A stretch of 59,327 bases of DNA from Leptolyngbyaceae cyanobacterium SM1_4_3 (GCA_012031415.1 JAAUTN010000005.1:1-59327), one strand, 5' to 3'; positions 7,522 to 16,758 are shown, counted from the first letter of the stretch. Numbers and translations: made by a program. Notes: a model not told the origin generated them from the letters alone.

Positions 7522-8839
7522 TAGCAGGAAACATCACAGTGAAGGTTGTGCCCTGATTGGGTTGGCTTTCAACCTGAATTTGTCCCTGGTGGTTTTCTAC
7601 AATTACTTTGGCGATCGCCAACCCTAATCCCGATCCAGTCGTTTTTTCAACGGGATAAATAGCTAAAGGTTTAGCGTGGGTTCGTGCCGGATCAACCCGG
7701 TAAAAACGGTCAAACAAATGCGGCAGGGACTCTTCAGGAATGCCGATACCCGTATCCTTAATTTGAATCTGAAGTTGGTTTAGCCCGTGATGTTTTGAGT
7801 GCTGAAGCATGATCTGAACTTTGCCGCCAGAAGGTGTGTACTGGACAGCATTGCTAACCAGGTTGGTAAACAGCCGAGTAAACTGGTCGCGATCGCCCTG
7901 AGTTTTGTATCCTAAAGTTCCTTCGTCATCGGTTTGGAATGAGAGCGCGATCGCTTTTTCGCTGGCGATCGCCCCCTGCTCTTCTAAGACTTCTTCAATC
8001 AACTCGTCTAACGCGATCGAATCAGTGCGTTGAGCCATTCCCCCGTCCTGTCGAGCCAGAAATAGCAGGTCATCTACCAGCCTTCCCAGGCGACGAGTTA
8101 GTCGCTCGACTACTTTCAACTGGCTTTGCAGCAGATGCGGATCAGGGTCAGGATCGGTCAAAGCCACCTGCACGTTGGTTTGAATGACCGCAATTGGATT
8201 TCGCAACTCATGGGACGCATCGGCGGTAAACTGCTTGAGCCGCTGATAGGAGTCGCGCACAGGGGCGATCGCCAACCCCGACAGCAGCCACCCGATCGCG
8301 GCGACTGCTCCAACCGTCAGTACCGTTCCTAAACTTAAATCGATGATCAGTTGCCGACTCGGTTTCGTCACCTCAAACCAGGGATGGCTAACTCGTAAAT
8401 AGCCCAACACCTGTCGCCCAACCTGGACTCGCTGGGTCAACTGACGCAGCAAATGATCAGCCGTCAGGTGAATCGTCTCGCCGTCGCTAGGATGCAGCGG
8501 GATGTCGAGTGGGCTAGAGAGGGTAGACCAGAGCAACTCTCCGGTTGGGCTAAACCACTCCAGATCAATATGATCGTCTTCAACAGTTGCAGCGTTGTCG
8601 CGAAAGCTAGCTTCAACATTGATGTGTAGGGGGGCTTCCAGGGTTGTTCCATTCCAGGCAGATCGCTCAATCACGAGCGATCGCTGCACCACCTCCACAA
8701 CATGATTGAGCGTATCGTCCACCCGCTCCACTAACGTACTTCGGACATAAAGATAAAATCCGCTGGCAAACAGCAGCAGCAGTACGGCTGTTACGGTGGT
8801 ATACCAAAGTGCAAGACGACGACGAGTGGCTTGAAACAT
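7514..8839 (-). CDS. Membrane sensor histidine kinase
   Basis: 441 residues from ATG 8839 (MFQATRRRLALWY); an upstream in-frame start at 8881 is less likely. The order is: TM1 (VTAVLLLLFASGFYLYV), a periplasmic sensor part of about 140 residues, TM2 (LIIDLSLGTVLTVGAVAAIGW), HisKA with the phosphorylated His in DASHELRNPIAVIQ, and HATPase_c with the N-box LFTNLVSNAVQYTPSGG, G1 DTGIGI and G2 GSGLGLAI. It is an OmpR-class kinase. The N-terminus resembles cyanobacterial kinases of the ManS type (manganese sensing in Synechocystis), but that is from memory of the family and not certain. No response regulator gene is next to it. Confidence 0.92.
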   Translation of the reverse strand: MFQATRRRLALWYTTVTAVLLLLFASGFYLYVRSTLVERVDDTLNHVVEVVQRSLVIERSAWNGTTLEAPLHINVEASFRDNAATVEDDHIDLEWFSPTGELLWSTLSSPLDIPLHPSDGETIHLTADHLLRQLTQRVQVGRQVLGYLRVSHPWFEVTKPSRQLIIDLSLGTVLTVGAVAAIGWLLSGLAIAPVRDSYQRLKQFTADASHELRNPIAVIQTNVQVALTDPDPDPHLLQSQLKVVERLTRRLGRLVDDLLFLARQDGGMAQRTDSIALDELIEEVLEEQGAIASEKAIALSFQTDDEGTLGYKTQGDRDQFTRLFTNLVSNAVQYTPSGGKVQIMLQHSKHHGLNQLQIQIKDTGIGIPEESLPHLFDRFYRVDPARTHAKPLAIYPVEKTTGSGLGLAIAKVIVENHQGQIQVESQPNQGTTFTVMFPATS

Positions 8840-9195
8840 GTTATGGTTTGTGAATTCTATCTCGCTGCTTTTATACTCCAATATTTCATCTTGCTCTCGC
8901 TAGGGTGGAAAGCAACGAAGCCTAAGAGTAGCTTTTTGCTTGAAAGTCAAGCCTTTGGTCATTATGCAGTTTTAGGGAACAAGAATCGGTTGCTCAAATT
9001 TACGGATATTGCTAACTAAAATTGCTCACATCGCTTGTCAAGCAAAGGCTACAGAGCTTTACATATCTACATAGTTATGCCTACATCCGGCTTGATCCTG
9101 TGTTAAAGTTACATCGAGCATTAAGTTCGGTTGATAAGGTTTCGTTTTCATATCTCCGAATCTCAATCTCTACACACTCGATTTGGAGATTTTCC

Positions 9196-9504
9196 ATGTC
9201 TATTTACGTTGGCAACCTTTCTTACGAAGTCACTTCTGAGGATGTCAGTGCGGTTTTTGCCGAATACGGAACTGTAAAGCGGGTTCAGTTACCCACTGAC
9301 CGCGAAACTGGACGGATGCGGGGTTTTGGCTTTGTTGAAATGTCGTCTGATGCCGAAGAAGCCGCTGCAATCGAAGCTTTGGACGGCGCTGAGTGGATGG
9401 GGCGCGACCTGAAAGTAAACAAGGCCAAGCCTCGCGAAGAGAGAAGTCCCGCAGGTGGCAACCGTAGAAACAACAACCGGGATGGGTTTTCTCGTCGTTA
9501 CTAA
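9196..9504 (+). CDS. rbp: RRM RNA-binding protein (cyanobacterial Rbp, cold-inducible type)
   Basis: 102 residues from ATG 9196, which has GGAG 8 nt upstream. A single RRM domain holds RNP2 (IYVGNLSY) and RNP1 (RGFGFVEM), followed by a Gly/Arg/Asn-rich tail (GGNRRNNNRDGFSRRY). In cyanobacteria these proteins bind single-stranded RNA; many are induced by cold and some localise photosystem mRNAs to thylakoids. rpsU lies next downstream, matching the rbpA1-rpsU arrangement known in Anabaena. The roughly 350-nt region upstream is free of genes and could hold a long leader, which would fit cold regulation, but no specific element was identified. Confidence 0.95.
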   Translation: MSIYVGNLSYEVTSEDVSAVFAEYGTVKRVQLPTDRETGRMRGFGFVEMSSDAEEAAAIEALDGAEWMGRDLKVNKAKPREERSPAGGNRRNNNRDGFSRRY

Positions 9505-9560
9505 ACCCTTGCGACCAATGCTTTCGCCTGATTGAGGCGCTGGCTCTAAGCTGTTGAGCA

Positions 9561-9600
9561 AGCGGGGTAGGCTTCTTGTTCTACCCCGCTTTAACGTTTT
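9561..9600 (+). terminator. Terminator or attenuator between rbp and rpsU
   Basis: Arms AGCGGGGTAG (9561-9570) and CTACCCCGCT (9581-9590) form a perfect 10-bp stem with a 10-nt loop, followed by TTAACGTTTT. As it lies between two genes of a probable operon it may reduce rather than stop read-through into rpsU. Confidence 0.75.
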
Positions 9601-9683
9601 ACGCCTTTGCGAGATCCTAGTTTGTTAGTCTGGATGAACTTGAGGTAAAGCAGGCAACTAATCTATAAGCAAAAGGAGATGAC

Positions 9684-9866
9684 ATGACCCAGGTTATTGT
9701 TGGTGAAAATGAAGGGATTGAGTCAGCTCTACGTCGGTTTAAGCGGCAAGTTTCTAAAGCCGGAATCTTTTCAGATATTAGGAGATTGCGCCATTTTGAG
9801 ACTCCTATTGAAAAACGTAAGCGTAAGGCGATCGCCAGAAGACGCAAGCGCCGCTTTACCCGCTAA
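9684..9866 (+). CDS. rpsU: 30S ribosomal protein S21
   Basis: 60 residues, the normal size: [20 protein letters not shown], then [17 protein letters not shown] and a basic C-terminus [10 protein letters not shown]21 binds near the 3' end of 16S rRNA and helps mRNA selection. AAGGAG lies 6 nt before the ATG. It follows rbp by 180 bp with a hairpin between them. Confidence 0.97.
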   Translation: MTQVIVGENEGIESALRRFKRQVSKAGIFSDIRRLRHFETPIEKRKRKAIARRRKRRFTR

Positions 9867-9903
9867 CCATTTTTGCCTGTGATGACAACTCCAAATCACT
9901 TGT

Positions 9904-9940
9904 GAAAGGCGTATCTCTCTAGAGGTGCGCCTTTCGCATT
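9904..9940 (+). terminator. Hairpin after rpsU
   Basis: Arms GAAAGGCG (9904-9911) and CGCCTTTC (9928-9935) with a partly paired loop, then GCATTT. It is placed to end the rbp-rpsU transcript just before the convergent gene. Confidence 0.65.
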
Positions 9941-9958
9941 TCCGGGTATGGCACTATA

Positions 9959-12900
9959 TCATTGCTTTTGCCCTAGCTCAGTCAGGAAGCGCAACGCCCT
10001 GGCAATGTAACTCGCGCACAGATAAGGCGAACTTTCATAAAACGATCGCCATGCAAATCCTTTGTTTTCGTCGTAGCGATCTGCTTGCTCTAGATTTTTG
10101 TCCAACCAAGACAGGCGAACTGCGTGTCCGATCAAGACATCCAGGACGATGTACTCCTCAATTTGCAGGTTGGGGTTACGGTCGGCGATCGCTGCCAGTT
10201 CCATCAGCGCCTCAATATTGACGTGACGGTACTCCGGAGCTTCCATCTTGTTGAGCAAATGTTCAATCCGCAGGGCAAAATTCTTCTCACCAGCGGTCAT
10301 TTCAGCTAAGATTAATTCGCTGTCTAGACGGTTTCGGCGGTCGAGCTTATCGCCAATGACCAATCCCTTCGCGTGTTGCAGAACCTGCCAGACCTTTGGG
10401 TAGAAGTTTCTGGGAACACGATTGAGTGCGCCGTCTCGCTGTCGCTGTCGCCACCAGCTATCGGTTGGCGGCTCCACCTCCTTCGTTTCAGGAGAGACGA
10501 CCCACTGAATATCATTTTGCTGCCTGACGTGCAGGGATTCTCGTTGAAAAAGCGTCTGGTTTAATCCGGCATAGCCTTCCAGAACCTGACGTAAACGGGT
10601 TTTCACCTCAAACGGGCTAAGCTGCATCAGGTGTTCGTATGCTTCATCCTGAGTCATGCTTAGCTCCCGTGCTAGTTCGCTGGTGATTAGCAAAGTCAGG
10701 TAGCCGACTCTTAAGGTAAGCAGCCCGTTAAACAAATGGGGATCAGTTTTGATCAAGATGCCCAGGTATATCAGAATTTCTTGAGTGAGGGAGCGATCAC
10801 GCACGTCCTTGCCGCAAAACTCCCGAATCTTGTCCATGACTTCGGTGTGCGACATCGGGCGGTTGATCAGCGACGCTTCACTATAAGCCTTGCCGACTGT
10901 AATCTGCTTTTGGCGGACGATAATATCCGTCACTGCATCCGATAGACCAATATCTACCTTGTTGAGCAAGCTTGCTGCCCGTCGAATGATAGCCCAAAGT
11001 TTCACCTGTCCGGCTTTGGTGTAAACCTCATTCAGCAGATCAGCAACTGTCACAGGTTGCCCCGGTCCCGCAAACCCTGTGTCAAACTCCAGACCTCGCA
11101 ATTGCGTCAAAATATCCAGCAGTTCAATCTGTTCATAGAGATTAGTGGATTGACGCAAACTACTGATTAAAAGTTGAATGTTGGTTTCGCACTCCAGCAT
11201 AAATCCCTGAGTGCTGCTCAGGAGCCAGTTTTGGTCTGGATGAAAGATCAAATACTGAGCCAGGGGCAGGGCATCCTGTACGGGCGACTGCATGAATTCA
11301 GAACTGTGGATGTAGTCTACTCGTTCCGTTCCCGCTGTGAGCATTAGCTGCCGCAGTTGCCCTAGTTTTACAGCAACGCCATTGCATTCCCCGTCGCGTA
11401 ATTCTTTGATTAGCTCCAGCAGCGGAGCCTGATCGATTGACCCCTGACCGATTTCAAACATATTGTGGGTTAGCAGCAGGGTGACAACCGGACGACCCAA
11501 CTGATACCAGTGGCGCTTGATGTAAGCCAGTTCTCCTTTGACTTGGGCAACCAGAAAGTGATAGTCCAATGTCAGGTAAAACTGCTGCTGGTCAAGGAAG
11601 GCAGGCAAAAATACAATCGTCTCGCCTTGCACTCGAAAGATTCTAGAAGTGGTCAGACTGCGAAGACGACGCACCGGACGACCACTCAAGCCCAGGGGGT
11701 CGTTGCGCCCCACTTGAGCGTAAATCATCGACAGGTCTTCTGCCTGACGCACCTGGACTGGCTCAACCTGTTTAGGGGTTTGGGTGGCAATGCCGTAGGC
11801 AGCCAGTTCTTGCTGCAAGGACTCATCCTCGGTTAGCAGCGCAATTTGCACCAGCGGTTCACGGTGTTCTTCCAGACGCAGGTGTCGTCCCAGCGGATCG
11901 ATGTCGCCGATCGCCAATAATCCTTCTTGCAAAAATTGCCCTAATAGATATAGGCTTTGCGCCCAGACCAGCGGCAGGTTTTCGTTCGGTTGGCGCGGTT
12001 GGCTATGGGGAATGGCGCGTTCGGCAACAATATTCTCGGCGGGCACATAATATAGCTCTGGCAATAGCTGTAGCCCGTCCACGTTAACCAGTAGCCCTTC
12101 TAGCCGCTTTTGGTAGTCTTCGGCTCGGTGGCGATCGCCCTGACACAGCGCATCCAGCAGCAAATAGGTAAAAAACAACGGCCACTCGCACTCAATATGC
12201 TCAAACTGCTTCAGTTCCCAGGGTTCATAGTGCAGACGGCTAACGTCTTCTAGCACCGTCTGATGTCCGTCCCGCAAAAACCGCTTGCAGCCATACTTGC
12301 CCTGAAGCTTACTGACAACCTGATTGCGCGTCCGCTCTACTAGCGCTACATCCTCCACCGCAAAAGCCGGAAACCCAATCACACTCAGCAGCGCTGCATC
12401 GACTTCTTTAGAATTTGACTCTCTCGGCAGCAACGATCCCAGAGTGATTCGGGCGCGGGCAATTTCGTCGGGCAGAACGTGAATGACGGATGCCTGACTG
12501 CCCTGCACGCCAAATAGATTTAGCCCATTCATCGCCTCCAGAGCAGCTTTTGCCATGCCGACCGAGCTAGCGTTGAGTTCAGCTTTGCCATGATTAATTT
12601 TGTTGCCCCGCTCCCAGATGCCATAGTCCGGGGTGCGATAGGCGCGGCCGATGTAGTAAACCAAATTTTGGATGAAGTTGACCTCATCCAAAGTAAAGAT
12701 AATCTTCAACCCAGAAGCTGTCATCTGTGCCAGCATCAGCAAATACAGCGAGGTCGCATCTAGCTGCAAATGTCCCCACTCGTCATCGCCAACTACTGTA
12801 TCTCCCGTTGCCGTGTCGTACTTGGCGTGAAGCGAATCTAACGTTGCCTGGGTCTGTTTGAAGCGTTCTACCTTGTCAGCCTGCCGCATCATCGCAAACA

Positions 12901-13213
12901 GCAACCCGCGCATTAGCTTGACGACACTGTGTTCTAGCTCGTAGGTGTGCCCCTGGTCTTCGTCCACTTTGCGGTAAGCCAGCGCCAGCCCCCACACAGC
13001 CAGAATGCTGTACACGTTATCTCGAACCCAGGCATCCGTGTAATCTCCGTGAATGTTCACTGCTGTACTGGCAGGCAATAGTCCAGATACTGGGTTTTGA
13101 CGAGACAGAATAACTGCTTTAACCTCCTGGTAGTACGCCTCTAAGCGGTCTTTGAGCGATCTCAAAACGGTTGGACGAATAGTTTGAGCGTGACGGGAGG
13201 TTGTGGTTTGCAT
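9959..13213 (-). CDS. Glycoside hydrolase family 15-like / phosphorylase-kinase-alpha-like protein
   Basis: 1084 residues. The N-terminal half carries a six-hairpin alpha/alpha-barrel of the GH15 type: SGLLPASTAVNIHGDYTDAW followed by VRDNVYSILAVWGLAL, GDDEWGHLQLDATSLYLL, and YRTPDYGIWERG, which resembles the segment around the catalytic Glu of glucoamylases. The C-terminal half resembles the regulatory region of phosphorylase kinase alpha/beta subunits. Cyanobacterial homologues of this length are annotated as GH15 proteins; their substrate has not, to my knowledge, been settled, and a role in glycogen or other alpha-glucan metabolism is inference. No signal peptide is present. It stands alone with 380 bp upstream free of genes on its strand. 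Confidence 0.85.
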   Translation of the reverse strand: MQTTTSRHAQTIRPTVLRSLKDRLEAYYQEVKAVILSRQNPVSGLLPASTAVNIHGDYTDAWVRDNVYSILAVWGLALAYRKVDEDQGHTYELEHSVVKLMRGLLFAMMRQADKVERFKQTQATLDSLHAKYDTATGDTVVGDDEWGHLQLDATSLYLLMLAQMTASGLKIIFTLDEVNFIQNLVYYIGRAYRTPDYGIWERGNKINHGKAELNASSVGMAKAALEAMNGLNLFGVQGSQASVIHVLPDEIARARITLGSLLPRESNSKEVDAALLSVIGFPAFAVEDVALVERTRNQVVSKLQGKYGCKRFLRDGHQTVLEDVSRLHYEPWELKQFEHIECEWPLFFTYLLLDALCQGDRHRAEDYQKRLEGLLVNVDGLQLLPELYYVPAENIVAERAIPHSQPRQPNENLPLVWAQSLYLLGQFLQEGLLAIGDIDPLGRHLRLEEHREPLVQIALLTEDESLQQELAAYGIATQTPKQVEPVQVRQAEDLSMIYAQVGRNDPLGLSGRPVRRLRSLTTSRIFRVQGETIVFLPAFLDQQQFYLTLDYHFLVAQVKGELAYIKRHWYQLGRPVVTLLLTHNMFEIGQGSIDQAPLLELIKELRDGECNGVAVKLGQLRQLMLTAGTERVDYIHSSEFMQSPVQDALPLAQYLIFHPDQNWLLSSTQGFMLECETNIQLLISSLRQSTNLYEQIELLDILTQLRGLEFDTGFAGPGQPVTVADLLNEVYTKAGQVKLWAIIRRAASLLNKVDIGLSDAVTDIIVRQKQITVGKAYSEASLINRPMSHTEVMDKIREFCGKDVRDRSLTQEILIYLGILIKTDPHLFNGLLTLRVGYLTLLITSELARELSMTQDEAYEHLMQLSPFEVKTRLRQVLEGYAGLNQTLFQRESLHVRQQNDIQWVVSPETKEVEPPTDSWWRQRQRDGALNRVPRNFYPKVWQVLQHAKGLVIGDKLDRRNRLDSELILAEMTAGEKNFALRIEHLLNKMEAPEYRHVNIEALMELAAIADRNPNLQIEEYIVLDVLIGHAVRLSWLDKNLEQADRYDENKGFAWRSFYESSPYLCASYIARALRFLTELGQKQ

Positions 13214-13592
13214 CTTCTGGTTTTTGGAGGTAGGCCTACGGGGTGCTGAAGTGGTCAGTAGGCAGAAAGACTTGAAGATCAGGGCAATCGCGCTTCATTT
13301 CTAGAAGAACGTCCTTCTGATTATGTCCTGTTTAAGTCCTCGCTGAAGCTTTATTCACTACTTAAGACGGAAGCAGAAGATAAACGCTACTTCTGGCTTC
13401 ATGAATTCTTTGGATCTTTATCTAAGGTTGCCCAACTTGCCTGTATCTTTACGAAAAGCTTGATAGTCTGAAAAAGTAAATCTCTGAGCAAAAGATTTGT
13501 TGAAGCGATCGGTCATAGACCGTTAGGGCAACTCTAGCTCAGCCTCAGAAGCCCGATTTCTGAGAATAGTTGGATACGAAAGGTGAATCGCC
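13214..13592. other. Intergenic region upstream of GH15-like gene
   Basis: No gene is visible. It must contain the promoter of the minus-strand GH15-like gene and, if the downstream plus-strand terminator at 13835 is used, a plus-strand promoter as well. A small hairpin CGGTC-ATA-GACCG lies near 13510. Confidence 0.4.
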
Positions 13593-13700
13593 ATGTCTCG
13601 TCGCTACAATCACAACCAGGCTCCCCTAGTCAAAATCGTCTACTCCAAAGTCACAATCAACGGCAAGGTTGAACTTGTTCCCCTAGAACTATACGCTGAC
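13593..13700 (+). CDS. Possible 35-residue basic protein
   Basis: ATG 13593 is preceded by AAAGGTG with about 6 nt spacing. The product begins MSRRYNHNQAPLVKIVYSKV and ends in VPPRTIR. It is not a family I recognise. Support comes from the ribosome binding site and from an intrinsic terminator about 130 bp downstream on the same strand, with nothing else there to terminate. A single-base change in the C5 run at 13680-13684 would extend it by some nine residues, so the 3' end is doubtful given the missing bases elsewhere in the window. Confidence 0.35.
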
Positions 13701-13834
13701 GGTACTCTACAGCGCAGCGCGTAGCTAATTCGGAGATGAGCCTGCCAATTGAGATAATTCCCTGTTTCCAAGCTCATTCCTAAGCTTTATCCCTAAGTTT
13801 GTCCCTCCAACAGCTTTTCAAGTGTCTATCTCCC

Positions 13835-13864
13835 CAGGGCAGTGCAAACCGCCCTGCTTTTTTT
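13835..13864 (+). terminator. Intrinsic terminator
   Basis: CAGGGC (13835-13840) pairs with GCCCTG (13851-13856), followed after one C by seven Ts (13858-13864). It lies 114 bp upstream of the next plus-strand gene, so it terminates a transcript that starts within 13214-13834. Confidence 0.8.
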
Positions 13865-13977
13865 CACCATTTTTCTGCCCTAAAAATCCTGGCAATGGTG
13901 ATAAGCTGCGAATTGGCAATTTGTAGTGGCAATTCGCAGTGGCGATCGCCAGGTAATCAAGCTGATAAGGAGTGGGT

Positions 13978-14742
13978 ATGCCTGAGTCATTTCAAATGCC
14001 CAAGCAATTAACGGTGCTGGGGCTACCTGTGCATTTATTAGACGACTATTCAGGCTGGCTAGTTCAACGGTTGAATCAGCGAAAGGGCGTACACGTGGTG
14101 ACGCTGAATGCCGAGATGTCGATGATGGCAGAGCAAAACGCTGCCCTGGCAAATGTGATTCGGCAGGCTGATCTGGTGATCCCAGATGGGGCGGGGGTTG
14201 TGTTTTATCTGTGGCTGCGGGGTAAACAGGTACGCCGCCATCCAGGAATTGAGCTAGCAGAAGCTCTACTGCGGCGATCGCTCCCTTCTCCAGCCGACTC
14301 ATTTTCCCCCGACCGTCCGCTCACAATCTTTTTCTACGGCGGTGCGCCTGGTGTGTGTCAGGCGGCCGCTGAAATCTGGCAGCAGCGGGTTCCTGAATTG
14401 GCGATCGTGGGCACTCAGCACGGCTATCTTACGCCAGAAGACCAGCCCCAATTTCGTCAAATGCTCAAAGACTTGCAGCCTGACATCATGCTGGTTGGGT
14501 TGGGCGTACCCCGCCAGGAAATGTGGATCGCCGAACATCGATACCTTTGCCCTGAAGCCGTGTGGATTGGCGTTGGCGGCAGCTTTGATATTTGGTCAGG
14601 CACTAAAACCCGCGCCCCAAGTTGGCTCCGAGAAAATCATCTGGAATGGGTCTATCGGCTTTACCAGGAACCCTGGCGCTGGCGGCGCATGATAGCTTTG
14701 CCCAAATTTGCGCTTCGTGCCCTGGTACATTCTCGTAGCTAA
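13978..14742 (+). CDS. WecG/TagA/CpsF family glycosyltransferase
   Basis: 254 residues from ATG 13978; AAGGAG lies 5 nt upstream, which favours this over the GTG at 13972. Family hallmarks are VVTLNAEMSMMAEQN, LVIPDGAGVVFYLWLRGK, a Gly-rich FFYGGAPGVCQAAAE, and GLGVPRQEMWIAEH followed by GVGGSFDIWSGTKTRAP. Members transfer ManNAc(A) or similar sugars from UDP onto lipid-linked sugars in wall or exopolysaccharide synthesis, at the cytoplasmic face of the membrane; the exact donor here is unknown. rpsN follows 74 bp later in the same direction. Confidence 0.94.
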   Translation: MPESFQMPKQLTVLGLPVHLLDDYSGWLVQRLNQRKGVHVVTLNAEMSMMAEQNAALANVIRQADLVIPDGAGVVFYLWLRGKQVRRHPGIELAEALLRRSLPSPADSFSPDRPLTIFFYGGAPGVCQAAAEIWQQRVPELAIVGTQHGYLTPEDQPQFRQMLKDLQPDIMLVGLGVPRQEMWIAEHRYLCPEAVWIGVGGSFDIWSGTKTRAPSWLRENHLEWVYRLYQEPWRWRRMIALPKFALRALVHSRS

Positions 14743-14816
14743 GCGGTCCTACTCATCCAGACAAATTCCAGGTAAGATGGAGGATACTGTCTTAAATGGG
14801 GTTAACAGGATTTTTC

Positions 14817-15119
14817 ATGGCTAAGAAGAGCATGATCGAGCGGGAAAAGAAGCGTAAAAAACTGATCGAAAAGTACGCTCAAAAGCGGCAAGAACTAAAA
14901 GAGCAGTTTGAAAGCGCGACCACTCAGCAAGAGAGAGTCGCAATTCATCGTCAGATCCAGCAGCTTCCACGAAACAGTGCCCCTAATCGCCTCCGCAATC
15001 GCTGCTGGCTCACAGGTCGTCCTAGAGGGTACTACCGTGACTTTGGGCTTTCTCGCCATGTGATTCGGGAAATGGCGCACCAGGGTTTATTGCCGGGTGT
15101 GGTCAAGTCTAGCTGGTAG
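14817..15119 (+). CDS. rpsN: 30S ribosomal protein S14
   Basis: 100 residues from ATG 14817: [20 protein letters not shown], then [20 protein letters not shown] and [20 protein letters not shown]. The length and the absence of CxxC pairs show the long zinc-free form usual in cyanobacteria. The longer in-frame start at 14796 adds residues not found in S14. Like most cyanobacterial rpsN genes it is outside the main ribosomal operons. Confidence 0.98.
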   Translation: MAKKSMIEREKKRKKLIEKYAQKRQELKEQFESATTQQERVAIHRQIQQLPRNSAPNRLRNRCWLTGRPRGYYRDFGLSRHVIREMAHQGLLPGVVKSSW

Positions 15120-15159
15120 ATTTTCTGCACGGGGGTCAAATAACAAGAAGCTCCCCAGA

Positions 15160-15187
15160 GTAGGGGCGTTCCACGAAACGTCCCTAC
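15160..15187. repeat. Extragenic hairpin
   Basis: GTAGGGGCGTT (15160-15170) pairs with AACGTCCCTAC (15177-15187), with one G-T wobble. It follows rpsN and precedes the convergent protease gene; similar GTAGGGGCG hairpins are common extragenic repeats in cyanobacteria. Confidence 0.6.
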
Positions 15188-15274
15188 AAGGTTTATGTAT
15201 TAAATTGGTAACGCCCAAGAAACTGCTGTTTTTGCCAGTCTCGCAGGACTGTCTCGGTCCCTGGCACCCTTCCC

Positions 15275-16471
15275 TCATTCAGCCGCAGCTTTAGCGATCG
15301 CCTGAAGCTGTAATCCCGGTGGATATGCCCCTTCTTCCTTAATCTGGCGAATGACTGCCTCTGAAATTGGCACGTTGAGTCTTTCTGCAACCGCCCGAAC
15401 CACGTCACCCCGGTCAATTACTCCAGCAACTGAGCCTGCGGGGGAAAGCACGGTGACTCGACCGAGGGATTGCGATTCTAAAACATCAATAACTTGAGTC
15501 AGAGGGGTTGTTTCCTGAACCGTTGGAATTTCGGTTAGGGGATGCACGACCCTATATAAGGACTGATCCCACTGGCTGCGATCAATTAAATGCAGCTCTT
15601 CAATTGAAACTATGCCCCGATAGCGCCCATCTGAGGCAGCGTAGTAAACGATCAGGTTCGATTCCTCATGCAAATATTTGTCCGCAAACTGGCGAATAGT
15701 CATGTCTGCGTCCGCTACACGAAACTCGCGAGTCATAACGGTCACTGCGGTTAAGCTAACCAACGCTTCCTGGAGGTCAACAACGCGACTGTAGGCACGA
15801 GCATTGCGAACCCCAAACCAGCCCAGCAGCGCTAGCCACAGCAAATCGAGCCGTCTGTAGCTCAGGTAGGCGGTGATGCCAAAGATGACCGCTGCCCAAC
15901 CCAGGGCCTGTCCGGTTCTGGCAGACCAGCGAACCCCTTTGTTGCGACTCCCGGTTATTTTCCAAACGGCTGCTTTGAGGACTTGCCCTCCATCCAGGGG
16001 CAGTCCTGGGATCATATTAAACAGCGCTAGTACCAGGTTAATGCCTGCCAGATCAGATATGACCGCAGCAAATGGCTCACTTATTGGAGCGAACTGACCC
16101 ATCAGTGTCAGGAACAGAAAAATTGTAAAGCTAACAGATGGTCCGGCGATCGCCACCTGAAAAGCCTGCCCCGGTGTTTTTGACTCTTGATCGATGGAAG
16201 CGATTCCACCAAACAGAAACAGGGTAATGGAGTTGACGATAATGCCTTGCGATCGCGCGACCAAACTATGGCCCAGTTCGTGCAGCAGCACTGACCCAAA
16301 CAGCAATAGCGCCATAACGAACCCGACAATCCAGGTTGCTGTTGGACTGAGTTCACCGCCTTGCAGCGACGAACCGTAGAAGAATGTCACCAGTGCCAGG
16401 ATGAAGAACCACGACGAGTCAATCAGCAGCGGAATGCCAAATACAGAACCAATTTGCCAACCTGTCCTCAT
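15275..16471 (-). CDS. Site-2 protease (M50) family membrane metalloprotease with CBS pair
   Basis: 398 residues from ATG 16471, which has AGGAAGG about 7 nt upstream; the ORF could extend to 16534 but that part is atypical. Residues 64-68 are the zinc motif HELGH within a membrane helix, and PLDGG (in NMIPGLPLDGGQVLKAA) is the second S2P signature supplying the Asp ligand. About six hydrophobic segments fill the first 230 residues. The C-terminal third has two CBS motifs (VMTREFRVADADMTIRQFA and EIPTVQETTPLTQVIDVLES), which usually bind adenine nucleotides and would link proteolysis to energy state. Its substrate is unknown; family members release membrane-held anti-sigma factors or transcription factors. 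Confidence 0.93.
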   Translation of the reverse strand: MRTGWQIGSVFGIPLLIDSSWFFILALVTFFYGSSLQGGELSPTATWIVGFVMALLLFGSVLLHELGHSLVARSQGIIVNSITLFLFGGIASIDQESKTPGQAFQVAIAGPSVSFTIFLFLTLMGQFAPISEPFAAVISDLAGINLVLALFNMIPGLPLDGGQVLKAAVWKITGSRNKGVRWSARTGQALGWAAVIFGITAYLSYRRLDLLWLALLGWFGVRNARAYSRVVDLQEALVSLTAVTVMTREFRVADADMTIRQFADKYLHEESNLIVYYAASDGRYRGIVSIEELHLIDRSQWDQSLYRVVHPLTEIPTVQETTPLTQVIDVLESQSLGRVTVLSPAGSVAGVIDRGDVVRAVAERLNVPISEAVIRQIKEEGAYPPGLQLQAIAKAAAE

Positions 16472-16639
16472 GCCGCCTTCCTGACTCCGCCTATGGTGCT
16501 TAGAGCGAGGGACAAGCCAATACAGAATTGGCAAATGCTAATCTGCACGGAGTTTGCACCTCTTTTTAATCTTACTGAAAACAGGTCTGGCGCAACGGGA
16601 GGGTGCAACTAGCGGACTAAGTGGACAAGAAACTAAACC

Positions 16640-16758
16640 AGGACTTACGCAAATAGAACGCAAAGTCAGGCGATCGACAAGTGGACATCGACAAGTGAAC
16701 AAGGGGCTTAAGCCCCTTGTTCTACATCCCTTGTTTTACAGAGAAACGCGCAAGTCCT
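16640..16758. mobile_element. Possible MITE-like element with imperfect terminal inverted repeats
   Basis: The left end AGGACTTACGC (16640-16650) and right end GCGCAAGTCCT (16748-16758) are inverted repeats with one mismatch, enclosing the 22-nt palindrome 16699-16720 that also occurs at 2286-2307. There is no ORF inside and no clean target-site duplication, so the limits are tentative. Confidence 0.4.

Noticed and set aside
9022-9195. 58-residue N-terminal extension of the RRM protein
   Set aside because: The extension has no RRM-family counterpart, whereas ATG 9196 has a proper GGAG and gives the standard start.
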